Part shown: positions 1 through 7,986 of the stretch, in pieces
How the letters are laid out: every line of letters starts with the position of its first letter
Position numbering within the stretch: the first letter of the stretch is position 1
NCBI GenBank assembly: GCA_963744255.1
Contig: CAVUSZ010000056.1
Span: forward strand, 1 to 64,000
Length of the DNA stretch: 64,000 nucleotides
Direction: 5' to 3'
Source: DATEDA01 sp963744255
GTDB lineage: Bacteria; Pseudomonadota; Gammaproteobacteria; Burkholderiales; SG8-39
The notes under the pieces: model-generated
Seen by the model: only the letters and a program-made list of their open reading frames with translations
Database searches by the model: none
What the model was told of the DNA's origin: nothing
Made by a program: the position numbers and the translations under genes

Positions 1-634
1 ACTCGTCGCCGACCCCGACCCGGAGGCGATCCTGTGCGAGGCCGGCGAGCCGCTCCGATGCGCGCACGGTCTCGTCGGCGAGCGCCTTCTGCATGCGCGC
101 CTCGGTGGCGAGGAACCAGCCTTTCGCGACCTGCGCGGCGATCGATTGGCGGCCGTAGTGGTGGTCGAGCGCGGCGGAGACGTACTGGGACTCCGCCGCG
201 GCCGCGCCCGAGCGCACGCGCCCCCAGAGATCGAGCTCCCAGTTCACGAACACGCCGACGCCCTCCAGCCCGCTCGCGTCGCCGCTCATCTTGCCGCCCC
301 CGCGGGCGAGCAGGTTCACCTGCGGGTAGAGCAACGCGCCCGCGACCTTCTGGTACGCCGCCGCCTGCTCGACGCGCGCCGCCGCGACGCGGAGATCGGG
401 GTTGTAGGCGAGCGCTTCCCTCGCCAGCTCGTCGAGCTGCGGATCGCTGAAGGACGCGAGCCAGCCGTCGGCGATGGCGCCCGGGGCACCTCCCTGCGCG
501 GTCCACTTCTCCGGGATCTGCCGGTTCGCCGCCGCCTCCTTCGCCAGCTCGTCGCGCTCGGGCGGCGACTTCAGCGCGCAGGCCGCGAGCGCCGCTGCGA
601 CCGCCATCGCGAGGAGGGAGCGAAGGGCGCGCAT
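1..634 (-). CDS. Outer membrane efflux lipoprotein, NodT/TolC family (3' end beyond the window)
   Basis: About 211 codons are visible from an ATG at 634 before the gene leaves the window on the left. The N-terminus is a short lipoprotein signal with the invariant cysteine at about residue 19 (LAAC). It is followed by the first helical-barrel repeat of the TolC/NodT family: DPQLDELAREAL, then NPDLRVAAARVEQA, then WELDLWGRVRSG. Members form the trimeric outer membrane exit duct of tripartite efflux systems. The start lies 4 bases after the stop of the HlyD-type adaptor, so the two are almost certainly co-transcribed with the upstream DUF3302 gene. The exported substrate cannot be read from the sequence. 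The family call is firm; the C-terminal half is not visible. Confidence 0.88.
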   Translation of the reverse strand, partial: MRALRSLLAMAVAAALAACALKSPPERDELAKEAAANRQIPEKWTAQGGAPGAIADGWLASFSDPQLDELAREALAYNPDLRVAAARVEQAAAYQKVAGALLYPQVNLLARGGGKMSGDASGLEGVGVFVNWELDLWGRVRSGAAAAESQYVSAALDHHYGRQSIAAQVAKGWFLATEARMQKALADETVRASERLAGLAQDRLRVGVGDE

Positions 635-638
635 CGGC

Positions 639-1862
639 TCAGTGCAGCTTCAGGATCAGGTAGTTCAGGTACGACCCGACGCGGAGGATCACCTTGCGGA
701 TGATGTGGACCGCGTGGAGGTGGTCGGTGTAGATCGCCGCGTCGCCGGACGCGCCGGCGGCGAGGAAGAGCGCCTTGTCGCGGTCGGCGATGTCGAACTT
801 GACGCCGTACCGGCCGGGCGGCAGCGCCATCATGCCGGTCATCGGGATGGTGCCGCTCGCCGGGAGCTGTCCCAGCCCCTGCGCCCAGATGACCGAGTCG
901 ACCTTGCCCTTGATGATCCGGCCCGGAATCGTCTTGAGCGCGAACTCGGCCTCGTTCCCCGGCGCGACCTGGTGCAGCTCGTTCTGGTTGTACATCGCGA
1001 TCACCTGGCCCTCGGCCTCGACGAGCGTCATCACCGCGTTCAGCGGGATCCCCGCGACGAACGCGCCCGGCCGCAGCTGCAGGTTGATCACGTAGCAGTC
1101 GCAAGGCGAGCGGGTCGTCGTCTCGCCGAGCAGCCATTTCGCGTTCTCGAGCTGGGCGCGGATCTGCGCGACCTGCGCATATTCGCCGTTCACCTTCGCG
1201 CCGAGCTTCTGCTGGACCTGCTGCTCGCTCGCGCCGGCCTGCACGAGCGCTGCACGCGCCTGCGCCTCCACGCTGCGGGCCGCCGCCAGCTGGCCTTCCT
1301 GCTCCCGCACGTCCGCTTCGGCCCGCTCGAGGTCGAATCGGTTGCCGGCACCGGTCGCCGCCAGCTCGCGGTACTGCTCGACGCGCTTGCGCGACAGCGC
1401 CAGCCGCGCACTGACCGCGCCGGTGTTGCTCTCCGCCTGCGTGATCGCGCTCCGCGCTTCGACTACCTTGCCCTTGGCGCCCTTCAGCGACTCCTCCATC
1501 TCGCGCTGCGAGCCTTGAGCGTTGGCGAGCTGCGCCTCGAGCGTGTTCACGTCGAGCTGGTAGGGCGTCGGGTCGATCTGGAACAGCACGTCGCCCTTCT
1601 TCACCAGGACGTTCCCTTCCACGACCGGCACTTCGAGCACGCGGCCCTTGACCTGGGAGACGATCGGGATCGTGTACTTGTAGACGCGCACGTCGGACGA
1701 CGACGGCGCGAAGATGTTGAGCAGCAGGATGAGCGCCGCCAGCCCGACGACCGGGATGATCACGACGATGACCTGCGTCGCCGTGTTCCACGGCAGCCAC
1801 TTCAGCTTGATGAAGATCAGCCAGACGAAGAACGAGTAGATGCCGAGGAGGATCAGCTCCAT
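639..1862 (-). CDS. HlyD/EmrA-type membrane fusion protein (YibH/YiaV-like)
   Basis: This 407-residue periplasmic adaptor is anchored by one N-terminal membrane segment (about residues 30-52, after KLKWLPWNTATQ). A lipoyl-like half follows (GRVLEVPVVEGN, VKKGDVLFQIDPTPY). Next is a long alpha-helical coiled-coil hairpin (about residues 85-215, rich in Q, A, E and R), then the second lipoyl half and beta-barrel (LRPGAFVAG). The ATG overlaps the stop of the DUF3302 gene as TAATG. The pairing of a HlyD-like protein with a DUF3302 partner is the arrangement of E. coli yiaV-yiaW and yibH-yibI. No ABC, MFS or RND pump is adjacent, so the energised partner is unknown. The family is certain; the substrate is not. 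Confidence 0.9.
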   Translation of the reverse strand: MELILLGIYSFFVWLIFIKLKWLPWNTATQVIVVIIPVVGLAALILLLNIFAPSSSDVRVYKYTIPIVSQVKGRVLEVPVVEGNVLVKKGDVLFQIDPTPYQLDVNTLEAQLANAQGSQREMEESLKGAKGKVVEARSAITQAESNTGAVSARLALSRKRVEQYRELAATGAGNRFDLERAEADVREQEGQLAAARSVEAQARAALVQAGASEQQVQQKLGAKVNGEYAQVAQIRAQLENAKWLLGETTTRSPCDCYVINLQLRPGAFVAGIPLNAVMTLVEAEGQVIAMYNQNELHQVAPGNEAEFALKTIPGRIIKGKVDSVIWAQGLGQLPASGTIPMTGMMALPPGRYGVKFDIADRDKALFLAAGASGDAAIYTDHLHAVHIIRKVILRVGSYLNYLILKLH

Positions 1863-2440
1863 TACGCCTGCCCTTCCTTGGCCGCGGCCTTCGGCGCCCG
1901 CTCGGCGGCGTCGGCGAGCCTGACCCGCTCGAGCTCCTCCTTGAGCGCCCTGAGCTTCGGGGGCAAGGCGCCCTTCGCCTCCATCGCCTCCAGGTCCTCG
2001 CGCAGGTGGAAGATCTCTTCGCGCAGGAGCCTGCCGGCGCGGTGCTTCTCCGCCATCTCGTGGTAGTAGTCCTCGTGCTTGTCCGTGCCGTACGCGGCCC
2101 GGTATCCCACCGGCTTGGTGAAGGCCCACAGCCACGCGATCGGCCAGAGCAGGCCGCCGAACACGAGCGAGAGCAGGCACAGCGTCTGGATCGCGTCGCG
2201 CTGCGGGTGGTGGCGCTTGTGCGCGATCTTTTCGGGGAGGACGTGGACGATCCAGAAGAGGACGATGACGGCGCACGGGACCACGAAGATCACGAACAGC
2301 GCGAGCCAGTCGGCCGCGGTGTCGAGCGCGTCACCGGACAGGAACGCCGCCCGGGCCGGGTAGGCGGCGAACAGGACCAGGCACCCGGCCAGCGCCTGCA
2401 GCGCGCGGCGCGCCCGGAGCTTCGAAAGCCACTGTCTCAA
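1862..2440 (-). CDS. DUF3302 inner membrane protein (YiaW/YibI-like)
   Basis: This protein of about 192 residues has a signal-like first helix, then two hydrophobic segments (WLALFVIFVVPCAVIVLFWI and LCLLSLVFGGLLWPIAWLWA) flanking HVLPEKIAHKRHHPQ. These are typical of DUF3302. The C-terminal third is charged and helical (HEDYYHEMAEKHRAG onward) and likely cytoplasmic. I chose the TTG at 2440 because a strong GGGAGGGA ribosome site sits just upstream; an in-frame ATG at 2488 is the alternative. It is the first gene of a leftward operon with the adaptor and outer membrane channel. Function is unknown beyond the recurring association with HlyD-type adaptors. Confidence 0.8.
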   Translation of the reverse strand: MRQWLSKLRARRALQALAGCLVLFAAYPARAAFLSGDALDTAADWLALFVIFVVPCAVIVLFWIVHVLPEKIAHKRHHPQRDAIQTLCLLSLVFGGLLWPIAWLWAFTKPVGYRAAYGTDKHEDYYHEMAEKHRAGRLLREEIFHLREDLEAMEAKGALPPKLRALKEELERVRLADAAERAPKAAAKEGQA

Positions 2441-2741
2441 CGATTCCCTCCCATCAGCCGGGAACCCGTGTACTCCGGGAGCGTGCATCCTGCGTCCTCC
2501 GCAAGGGCGGTCGGAATCCGACCAAAGTAGGATTTTCGGGACCGGTTCCCGCGCGCTAGCGTTCGTCCGCACTCGCAGCACGCATCCCGCGCTATTCTCC
2601 GGTCTGCGGCGGTCGCTCCGCCTGATTTTAGTCGTTCGGGGTTCGCGGGGCGACGGGCCGCCGCCACACGGTACCCGGTGCGGCGCGCGAGCCGGCTGCG
2701 CTCGGCCCACCCCGGGGGCCGCTTATCGAAGGAGATCGACG
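2441..2741. other. Divergent intergenic region
   Basis: About 300 bases separate the leftward DUF3302 operon from the rightward beta-barrel gene, so both promoters should lie here. I see no convincing coding potential. The only notable element is the palindrome at 2509-2523, listed separately. The right end carries a good ribosome site (GAAGGAGAT) for the gene starting at 2742. Confidence 0.5.
2509..2523. promoter_or_regulatory. Palindromic possible operator
   Basis: GGTCGG, AAT, CCGACC forms a palindrome with perfect 6-base arms, located 69 bases upstream of the DUF3302 start in the divergent region. Its symmetry and position suit a dimeric repressor site. No adjacent regulator gene supports this, and short GC-rich palindromes arise by chance. 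Confidence 0.25.
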
Positions 2742-3538
2742 ATGAAGACCGCCTCGCAACACTGTGCCTCGTCGGCCGGCCGGCCGGCCGCCACGCTGAT
2801 CGCCGCGCTTGCGCTCGCAGCGTTCGCGGTCGGCGGGCCCGCGTCGGCGCAGATGGGCACCATCCGGTTCGACAACTGGCTCTACTTCCAGGAGAACACC
2901 GACAATAGCGAGCGCTGGCAGTACCGGCCGCGCTTCTTCATCCCGTTCAGCCTGCCACAGGGCTGGACCTTCACGCAGCGGGCCGACCTGCCGGTCTCTA
3001 CACCGACAAGGTCGGTCCGGAGAACCCGGACGGCGGGTGGAAGTGGGGCATCGGCGACTGGTTCATCGAGGAGATCTTCGCCACCCCCGAGCTGGCGAAG
3101 AATTTCCGGATGTCGGCGAGCGTCCGGTTCGTGTTTCCGACCGGCGGGGGGAGCCCGTTCGGGTCCGACCAGTACCAGTGGGCGCCGGGGGTGGGGGCGA
3201 CCTACGTGATCCCGGAGCACCGGATCACGATCAGCCCGTTCGCCCGCTACTTCATGAGCTTTCACGCGACCGAGCCCGGCGCGGCGAAGGTCCGGAAACT
3301 GGACCTCTTCCCCACCGTGACGTTCGGGCTGGCGGACGACTGGTCGCTCGCTTTCTATCCCGAGAACCCGATCAGCTACAACGACGTCACCAACAAGTGG
3401 TTCGTGCCGATCGACGCGATGCTGATCAAGCGGCTGTCGAAGACCGTCGAGTTCGGCTTCGGCGGCGCCTACGGCCTGGTCAAGGACGATCCGCAGTACC
3501 AGTACATCATCAACGGCCGGCTGACGTTCTACTTCTAG
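2742..3538 (+). CDS. Outer membrane beta-barrel protein, transporter-like (one frameshift)
   Basis: The start ATG has a strong ribosome site (GAAGGAGAT). A signal peptide ends near ASAQ, about residue 36. The mature part reads as alternating beta strands (IRFDNWLYFQEN, RFFIPFSLPQGW, ITISPFARYFMSF, VEFGFGGAYGLV) and ends in FYF, the C-terminal aromatic signature recognised by the BAM complex. The reading frame breaks near 2994-2998: the protein continues in the frame LYTDKVGPENPDGG as if one base were missing from GTCCTC. Corrected length is about 265 residues. The stop TAG is formed by sequence at the outer edge of the adjacent MITE-like element. It resembles uncharacterised secreted barrel proteins; no substrate can be assigned. 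Confidence 0.7.
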
Positions 3539-3692
3539 CAGGGTGTTGAAAAACGCATTCGCGAAAGTTGTGTGCTCAAAAATTAGGCAGCGTTTGCTCA
3601 AGATTTGTGCAAAACAGGCCCATTTTGCTCAATCTTTGAGCAATACCTTCTCGGATGAGCGAGTGCGCGAGAGCTTTTCAACAGCCTGCTAG
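3535..3692. mobile_element. MITE-like element with terminal inverted repeats
   Basis: A 158-base non-coding segment is bounded by near-perfect inverted repeats. The left end is CTAGCAGGGTGTTGAAAA (3535-3552) and the right end read on the other strand is CTAGCAGGCTGTTGAAAA (3692-3675), one mismatch in 18. Both ends start at CTAG, which could be a duplicated target site. The interior is AT-richer than its surroundings and repeats TTTGCTCAA-type motifs. There is no transposase, so it would need a partner in trans. The left end supplies the stop codon of the preceding barrel gene. Confidence 0.65.
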
Positions 3693-3776
3693 GGGAACTC
3701 TGAAAAACCCATCACTTCGTCATCCCGATGAAAGCATGAGCGTTGAATCGGTACGGGACGACGGAGCGAAGAGAAG

Positions 3777-3908
3777 GTGAAACAGATATCCATGTCGATG
3801 ACCGGCTATTTCGACAAGGGCAAGAGGACTCGCCGAGAGCGCTTTCTGGCCGAAATGGAGCAGGTGGTGCCCTGGGGGCGTCTGTGCGCGCTGATTGAGC
3901 CGCATTAA
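3777..3908 (+). pseudogene. IS5-family transposase, N-terminal remnant
   Basis: The 43 codons read MSMTGYFDKGKRTRRERFLAE then MEQVVPWGRLCALIEPH and end at TAA. This matches the N-terminal block of IS5-family transposases (typically RRERFLAEMDxVVPWxxLxxxIEPHYPK), cut exactly where the tyrosine of HYPK is expected. No DDE catalytic domain follows, so the copy is dead. The preceding bases (GGAACTCTGAAAAACCC at about 3694-3710) resemble an IS5-type terminal repeat. The remnant sits between the MITE-like element and the phospholipase gene and marks an insertion hotspot. Confidence 0.7.
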
Positions 3909-3982
3909 GCTTCACGCCGGAGGGCAGGCTGTCGCTCTGTCTTCTCATGTCGGTTGTGTGATCTCTCCTAGCTCAATACGTG

Positions 3983-5578
3983 CTACAGCAGTTGTTCAGG
4001 TACGAAAGGCGCGAGCAACATGTTCTGGAGGCGCATGAAAGGGGTGAGCTCGGGCTCCTCGGAGAGCACAACTTCTCCTTGCTCATCAACCGCAAGCCAT
4101 TCCAGACTCTGGCCATCAGCGGCGAATCGAAGTCGGTATGAGCTCTGCAGCTTGCTGATATTGATGACACGGATAACTTCCTTCGCAAGTTCCGGACACC
4201 TGGCGAAGAGTCCGAGCTCGGTGTTCGTGCTCTCGGATCTCGGATCGAGGTTCACCGACCCGATGTAAACCGTCGATTGGTCGATCACCGCCGTCTTGGC
4301 GTGCAGACGGCCGAGCGATGCGCCGGGAAGCATGAGCCGTTTGTCGCGCTGGGTGCGCGTCGGGCTCAGCTCATACAGGTCGACGCCGGTTCGCAGCAGC
4401 TCTACGCGGTAGCGCGCGTATCCCGTATGCACCAGGGGCACGTCGTTTGCCGCGAGCGAATTGGTGAGGATGGTGACCTCGACGTTGCGTTTTCTCAGGT
4501 CGCCGAAATCCTGCACGCCCATCGACCCCGGAATAAAGTACGGGGAAGAAATGACGACCTCGCTCGCAGCTGCCTTGACCCGATCCATGACGTTCATCTG
4601 TGCGCTCATCGATCGCGCCATTTCGGCCGACGTCGCCATGACCTTGCCGGGCTGGTCGGCAAACGCTACCGCGGTGCCCCAAACGAGCCCGAGACGTCCG
4701 GAATCGAGGTCGTCGCTTATCGGGCCATAACCGAGGATGTCGAACGGCGGCAAGACGAGCGACCTCATTTGCTCCCCGTCGTCGACCAGATGGTCGAAGC
4801 CGCGCCGCTCCTCGTCGCGGTCTGCGGGTTCGCCGACGATGGTCTCCACCGGATAGGCCTGCGGGCTGTTCCAGTAAGCGTCGAAGATGCTTGCGAGCTG
4901 ACCAACGACGGGACCGACGATGAATACGTCCATGTCGATGAAGTTGCTAGTCGCGCTGCGCGTAAAGTATTCATCTGCGATGTTGCGCCCCCCCATGACA
5001 GCGACCACGCCGTCGGCGATGAAGAGCTTGTTATGCATCCGGCGATTCAATCGTCTGAAATCGAGGATCGACGCAATGTATTTGCCGGCGGTGCTCTGTC
5101 GTGCGCAGCAAAACGGATTGAACAGGCGCACCTCCACGTTCGGGAACGCCGCCAGGCCGCGAAACATCGGGTCGCTACCTGCGGTGTAAAGGTCGTCCAC
5201 CAGCAATCGCACTCGCACGCCGCGCAACGCCGCGTCACGCAGGTTGCGCATCAGCAGGCGGCCGGTGCGATCGTCTTGGATCAGGTAATACTGGACGTCG
5301 AGTGAATCGCTGGCCCTACGGATGAGCTGGATCCGGGCATCGAGGGAATAGAAACCATCTGGCATGAGCCGAAACCCCGTGAGTGCCGGCGCGGGGCTGG
5401 AGTCCTGCGCGATCCGGACCAGCGGACTGTCGACTGAAGCTTGCTGCGCGGGCGAGAACGGCCGATCGGCCTGCGTCGGCAGTGTGCCGCAAGCCGAGAG
5501 CAAGACTGACACCAGCACCGCTACGGAGCCGCGAAGCCGCGATACGACAAGCGCTGATGCTCTGATGGAGATAGTCAT
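3983..5578 (-). CDS. Phospholipase D family lipoprotein (ClsC/YmdC-like)
   Basis: This 531-residue protein carries two PLD phosphodiesterase (HxKxxxxD) motifs, HNKLFIAD in the first half and HAKTAVID in the second, each followed by the usual G-S/G-R-N/N-L-D segment (GGRNIADEYF; GSVNLDPRS). The start ATG at 5578 gives a signal peptide ending in the lipobox LLSACG, so it is probably tethered to a periplasmic membrane face. Size and the N-terminal DGFYSLDARIQLI block resemble YmdC/ClsC-type cardiolipin synthases, which transfer phosphatidyl groups. Codon use is less GC-biased than in most of the window, and it lies beside transposon debris, so acquisition by transfer is plausible. Lipid substrate is inferred from family only. 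Confidence 0.85.
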   Translation of the reverse strand: MTISIRASALVVSRLRGSVAVLVSVLLSACGTLPTQADRPFSPAQQASVDSPLVRIAQDSSPAPALTGFRLMPDGFYSLDARIQLIRRASDSLDVQYYLIQDDRTGRLLMRNLRDAALRGVRVRLLVDDLYTAGSDPMFRGLAAFPNVEVRLFNPFCCARQSTAGKYIASILDFRRLNRRMHNKLFIADGVVAVMGGRNIADEYFTRSATSNFIDMDVFIVGPVVGQLASIFDAYWNSPQAYPVETIVGEPADRDEERRGFDHLVDDGEQMRSLVLPPFDILGYGPISDDLDSGRLGLVWGTAVAFADQPGKVMATSAEMARSMSAQMNVMDRVKAAASEVVISSPYFIPGSMGVQDFGDLRKRNVEVTILTNSLAANDVPLVHTGYARYRVELLRTGVDLYELSPTRTQRDKRLMLPGASLGRLHAKTAVIDQSTVYIGSVNLDPRSESTNTELGLFARCPELAKEVIRVINISKLQSSYRLRFAADGQSLEWLAVDEQGEVVLSEEPELTPFMRLQNMLLAPFVPEQLL

Positions 5579-5588
5579 GGCATCGTGT

Positions 5589-5657
5589 GATCGGCGGCGT
5601 CCACCACAGTCCCGCTTGCAGGAACTTGCGGCGCGAAACACCGGTGCGGGTCATCAT
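5589..5657 (-). pseudogene. Tat signal-like N-terminal fragment
   Basis: From ATG at 5657 the frame reads MTRTGVSRRKFLQAG, a textbook twin-arginine (SRRxFLxA) signal, preceded by a GAAGGTG ribosome-like site. After about 23 codons it runs into the out-of-frame 5' region of the phospholipase gene with no recognisable mature domain. It looks like the leftover start of a deleted exported enzyme between the haloperoxidase and phospholipase genes. A chance match is possible given the short length. Confidence 0.3.
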
Positions 5658-5757
5658 GTCACCTTCAGATCGGTCCCGAACCATACTGTACGAAACAGCT
5701 GACTACTTGGCACAAAACGGAGAACAGATTTCGAGTTCGGAATCCAGCTCAAGGCAT

Positions 5758-7020
5758 CTACTGCGCCGGCCGTAGCATCGTGCCAGCCACGCGGTCCGCG
5801 ACGGCCCGACCCAAGGTCGACCCCGCCTGGTTTGCCGTGCTGAAATGGACGCCGGCCCACAGGCGCGATGACGCGCACTCCTCGGCGATGGCGGCGAAGG
5901 TTGCGAACTCGCGTGCCGGTGTTCCGTCGACGTCGATTGCGATATAGCGCACAGGTTCGGACGGCGGCGTGAACAGTAGCTCGAGCATCCGGGCGCCGGC
6001 ACCGCAATCGGTCGCATGGCCGCTCGGGTGGTCGGGGTGAGGCGGGGTTTCCAAAAGCGGCTGCCAGCCGGGCTCCGCCTTGACGCCGAAGCCCCCTTCC
6101 CGGACAGCCGTGATCGGCCGCCAGAAGCGGAAGTGCTCCTTGGCAGGCCAGGCGAGGATGACCGAATCGGCCATGGCGAAGGACATCAGCGCCATGACGC
6201 GCGCGCTGAGCCACAGATCGGGCTCGCCGGGCTTCGCCGCCAGCAGCCGGACCGCAAGGGCATGGAAGTTCCGCTGCGAGTTCTGCTCGGCCCAGAACCC
6301 CGCCGCACCCGTCTGCGCCGGCGTGCGGCGTGCCGACTCGAGCGCGCCCATCTCGCGTACCTCGGCGAGCGCGTCGAGGTATGCACTGCTTCCCAGCGCC
6401 GGCGGCGGTGGCAACGGCGCCGGCTCGTCGAGCGTGAAGGCGAACGGTTGATAGCGTCCGAACTGGGAGCTGCGGAAGAACGGCGGGGTGGGCCGCCATA
6501 CCCCCGGGTCCTTGCCGCTCGAGAAGTCCCCCAAGGGAACGCGAAAATCGGCAGCGCGGCGAGCGCGGGTCGTGGCGGCGATCGCGCGCCCGAGCTCGAC
6601 GCCGGCCCGCTTATCCGGCCGATCGGGAACGGCGTCGAGTGCGGCCGCGAGCAGCGCATCGACTTTCGCGCGTCCGTCCGCGCTCGCCCCGGCCGAGAGA
6701 ATCGCATGGGCTGCCGCGGCGACCGCGGCCTTCGGATCCGCGTCCCCCGTCGACTCGCCCCGCGATGGAGCCGACGATCGGTCCGTCCAAGGAGCGAAGC
6801 GCGGGCGGATGGCGTTCAAGGCGTCGTGGATCGCGGCGTGCATGAGCACGACGCTGTGCCAGTCGTAGTCGTCGTCCTCGTTGGGCCGGATCGCGAACTC
6901 GCTCCATCGCGTCACGGCGTCAGCAGCGTGCGCAGAAGGTGGCAGCACCGCCATGTCGCACCCGACGACCGCGATAGTGAACAACGCCGAGCGGAGGATA
7001 TCGAAAGATGTCACGGGCAA
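5758..7020 (-). CDS. Vanadium-dependent haloperoxidase / PAP2-type acid phosphatase
   Basis: The 420-residue protein has a cleavable signal (ending near AHAADA). All three vanadate/phosphate-binding motifs of the haloperoxidase-PAP2 superfamily are present in order: KEHFRFWRP (K-x6-RP), HPSGH (PSGH), and SSRLWAGVHF (SR-x5-H). The N-terminal half with HSVVLMHAAIHDALNAI matches the helical domain of bacterial vanadium haloperoxidases. Such enzymes oxidise halides with peroxide; the related phosphatases use the same site, so activity cannot be settled here. It is followed by the Tat-like fragment and the phospholipase gene on the same strand. Export to the periplasm is expected. Confidence 0.85.
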   Translation of the reverse strand: MPVTSFDILRSALFTIAVVGCDMAVLPPSAHAADAVTRWSEFAIRPNEDDDYDWHSVVLMHAAIHDALNAIRPRFAPWTDRSSAPSRGESTGDADPKAAVAAAAHAILSAGASADGRAKVDALLAAALDAVPDRPDKRAGVELGRAIAATTRARRAADFRVPLGDFSSGKDPGVWRPTPPFFRSSQFGRYQPFAFTLDEPAPLPPPPALGSSAYLDALAEVREMGALESARRTPAQTGAAGFWAEQNSQRNFHALAVRLLAAKPGEPDLWLSARVMALMSFAMADSVILAWPAKEHFRFWRPITAVREGGFGVKAEPGWQPLLETPPHPDHPSGHATDCGAGARMLELLFTPPSEPVRYIAIDVDGTPAREFATFAAIAEECASSRLWAGVHFSTANQAGSTLGRAVADRVAGTMLRPAQ

Positions 7021-7144
7021 GTATGGGTAGTTGGCGCCTCAAGCCGGCGGAGCAGCCGCGATCGAGTACTCGCGCACGCCACTCGCCGGAACCGCGAGAG
7101 GAGGAGGCGCGCGATTCCGGCCGGGCGGCAAGGCGAGCCCCGGG

Positions 7145-7426
7145 CTACGGGGTGATGTTGCCCATGCCGATCTGCCTCGCGTACTCGGAGAATTCGGCGG
7201 CGGTCATGCGGCCTTTGCCCTTGGACATCGCTTCGAACTTCTTCTCGAGCACGGCCATGGCGTCCTTCTTGGTGATCATGCCGTCCTTGTCCATCATCTT
7301 CATGGCCTTCATCTGGCCCATGATCTTGCTTTCCAGCTCGAGCGTCGGCTGGGCGTTCGCGGCCTGACCGAGGCCGAGGGCGAGGCCGAGCGAGAGCGTC
7401 GAGACCGCAACTTTCATGCTGTTCAT
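7145..7426 (-). CDS. Small secreted EF-hand-like protein
   Basis: This 93-residue protein starts at an ATG preceded by AGGAA. A signal peptide of about 24 residues ends near ANAQ. The mature part is rich in lysine and methionine and contains MDKDGMITKKDAM, an EF-hand-like loop that keeps D, D, G and I but lacks the first calcium ligand. A second helix (KGRMTAAEFSEYARQIG) resembles the exit of another EF-hand. Similar small proteins occur widely in Burkholderiales without known function. Calcium binding is plausible but unproven because only one degenerate loop is visible. Confidence 0.75.
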   Translation of the reverse strand: MNSMKVAVSTLSLGLALGLGQAANAQPTLELESKIMGQMKAMKMMDKDGMITKKDAMAVLEKKFEAMSKGKGRMTAAEFSEYARQIGMGNITP

Positions 7427-7551
7427 CGTCAGTTCCTTTCTGTGGTGGAGAAAACGAGTCCGATCGTCGCAATCGGCGAAGCGAGGATACATCAAGCAAC
7501 CGAGAGCCGTCCCGCGCCGCCTCCGCGGATCCGGCAAGACCGCGCCGGAAG

Positions 7552-7984
7552 TTACTCCCGCAGCGAACGGATGAGCGCCTCGGCCGACCGCGGGTCGGGG
7601 ACGTCGGCGATAACCAGCGCAGGCTTCGCCTCGCCCGCTGCCATGTGCGCCGCCACCGGTAGCCGGCTTCGCCGAGCTGCGCGGCAGGTGAGCCGGTTGC
7701 GGCGGAAGATCGAAAGCGATCCGGCGCGGGCTACGTAAGCACCGTCCCGGTGCAGACGATCTACTTCTAGGCGCTCGCTTCGTCCCCGCGCGCCGGAGCT
7801 CCGGGAACGCCGCGAGCAGCCGGTCCGCGACGCACTTCGGGTAGTCGTCGGGGAGCCGCCACACCCGCTTCTGCGGCGCGTTGACGAGGCAGCGCTGCTC
7901 CGGCGGGATCGGGTAGCGCAGCGAGACGGTGACGTCTGCGCCGAGCAGCAGAGGAAGCGGCGCACCACGCATGCGTCGCCGCAT
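7552..7984 (-). CDS. Possible hypothetical protein, frame broken (low confidence)
   Basis: Three bases after the transglycosylase stop, an ATG at 7984 opens a frame with plausible protein content (LRYPIPPEQRCLVNAPQKR, VWRLPDDYPKCVADRLL). That frame becomes arginine/serine-rich near 7780. A different frame then continues to a stop at 7552 with plausible content (AHMAAGEAKPALVIADVPDP). A single indel near 7770 would join them into a protein of about 144 residues. Indels are common in this window, but I recognise no family, and the segment could equally be non-coding. Confidence 0.3.
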
Positions 7985-7986
7985 CC

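Noticed and set aside
571..1800. Long arginine- and alanine-rich open frames antisense or out of frame to real genes (here and throughout, for example 23338-26781 minus and 60763-61500 plus)
   Set aside because: They are by-products of the high GC content: no ribosome sites, low-complexity composition, and a well-conserved gene occupies another frame of the same DNA.
3535..3692. Simple rho-independent terminator instead of a mobile element
   Set aside because: The inverted repeats are separated by over 120 bases, far too long a loop for a terminator, and both ends start at CTAG.
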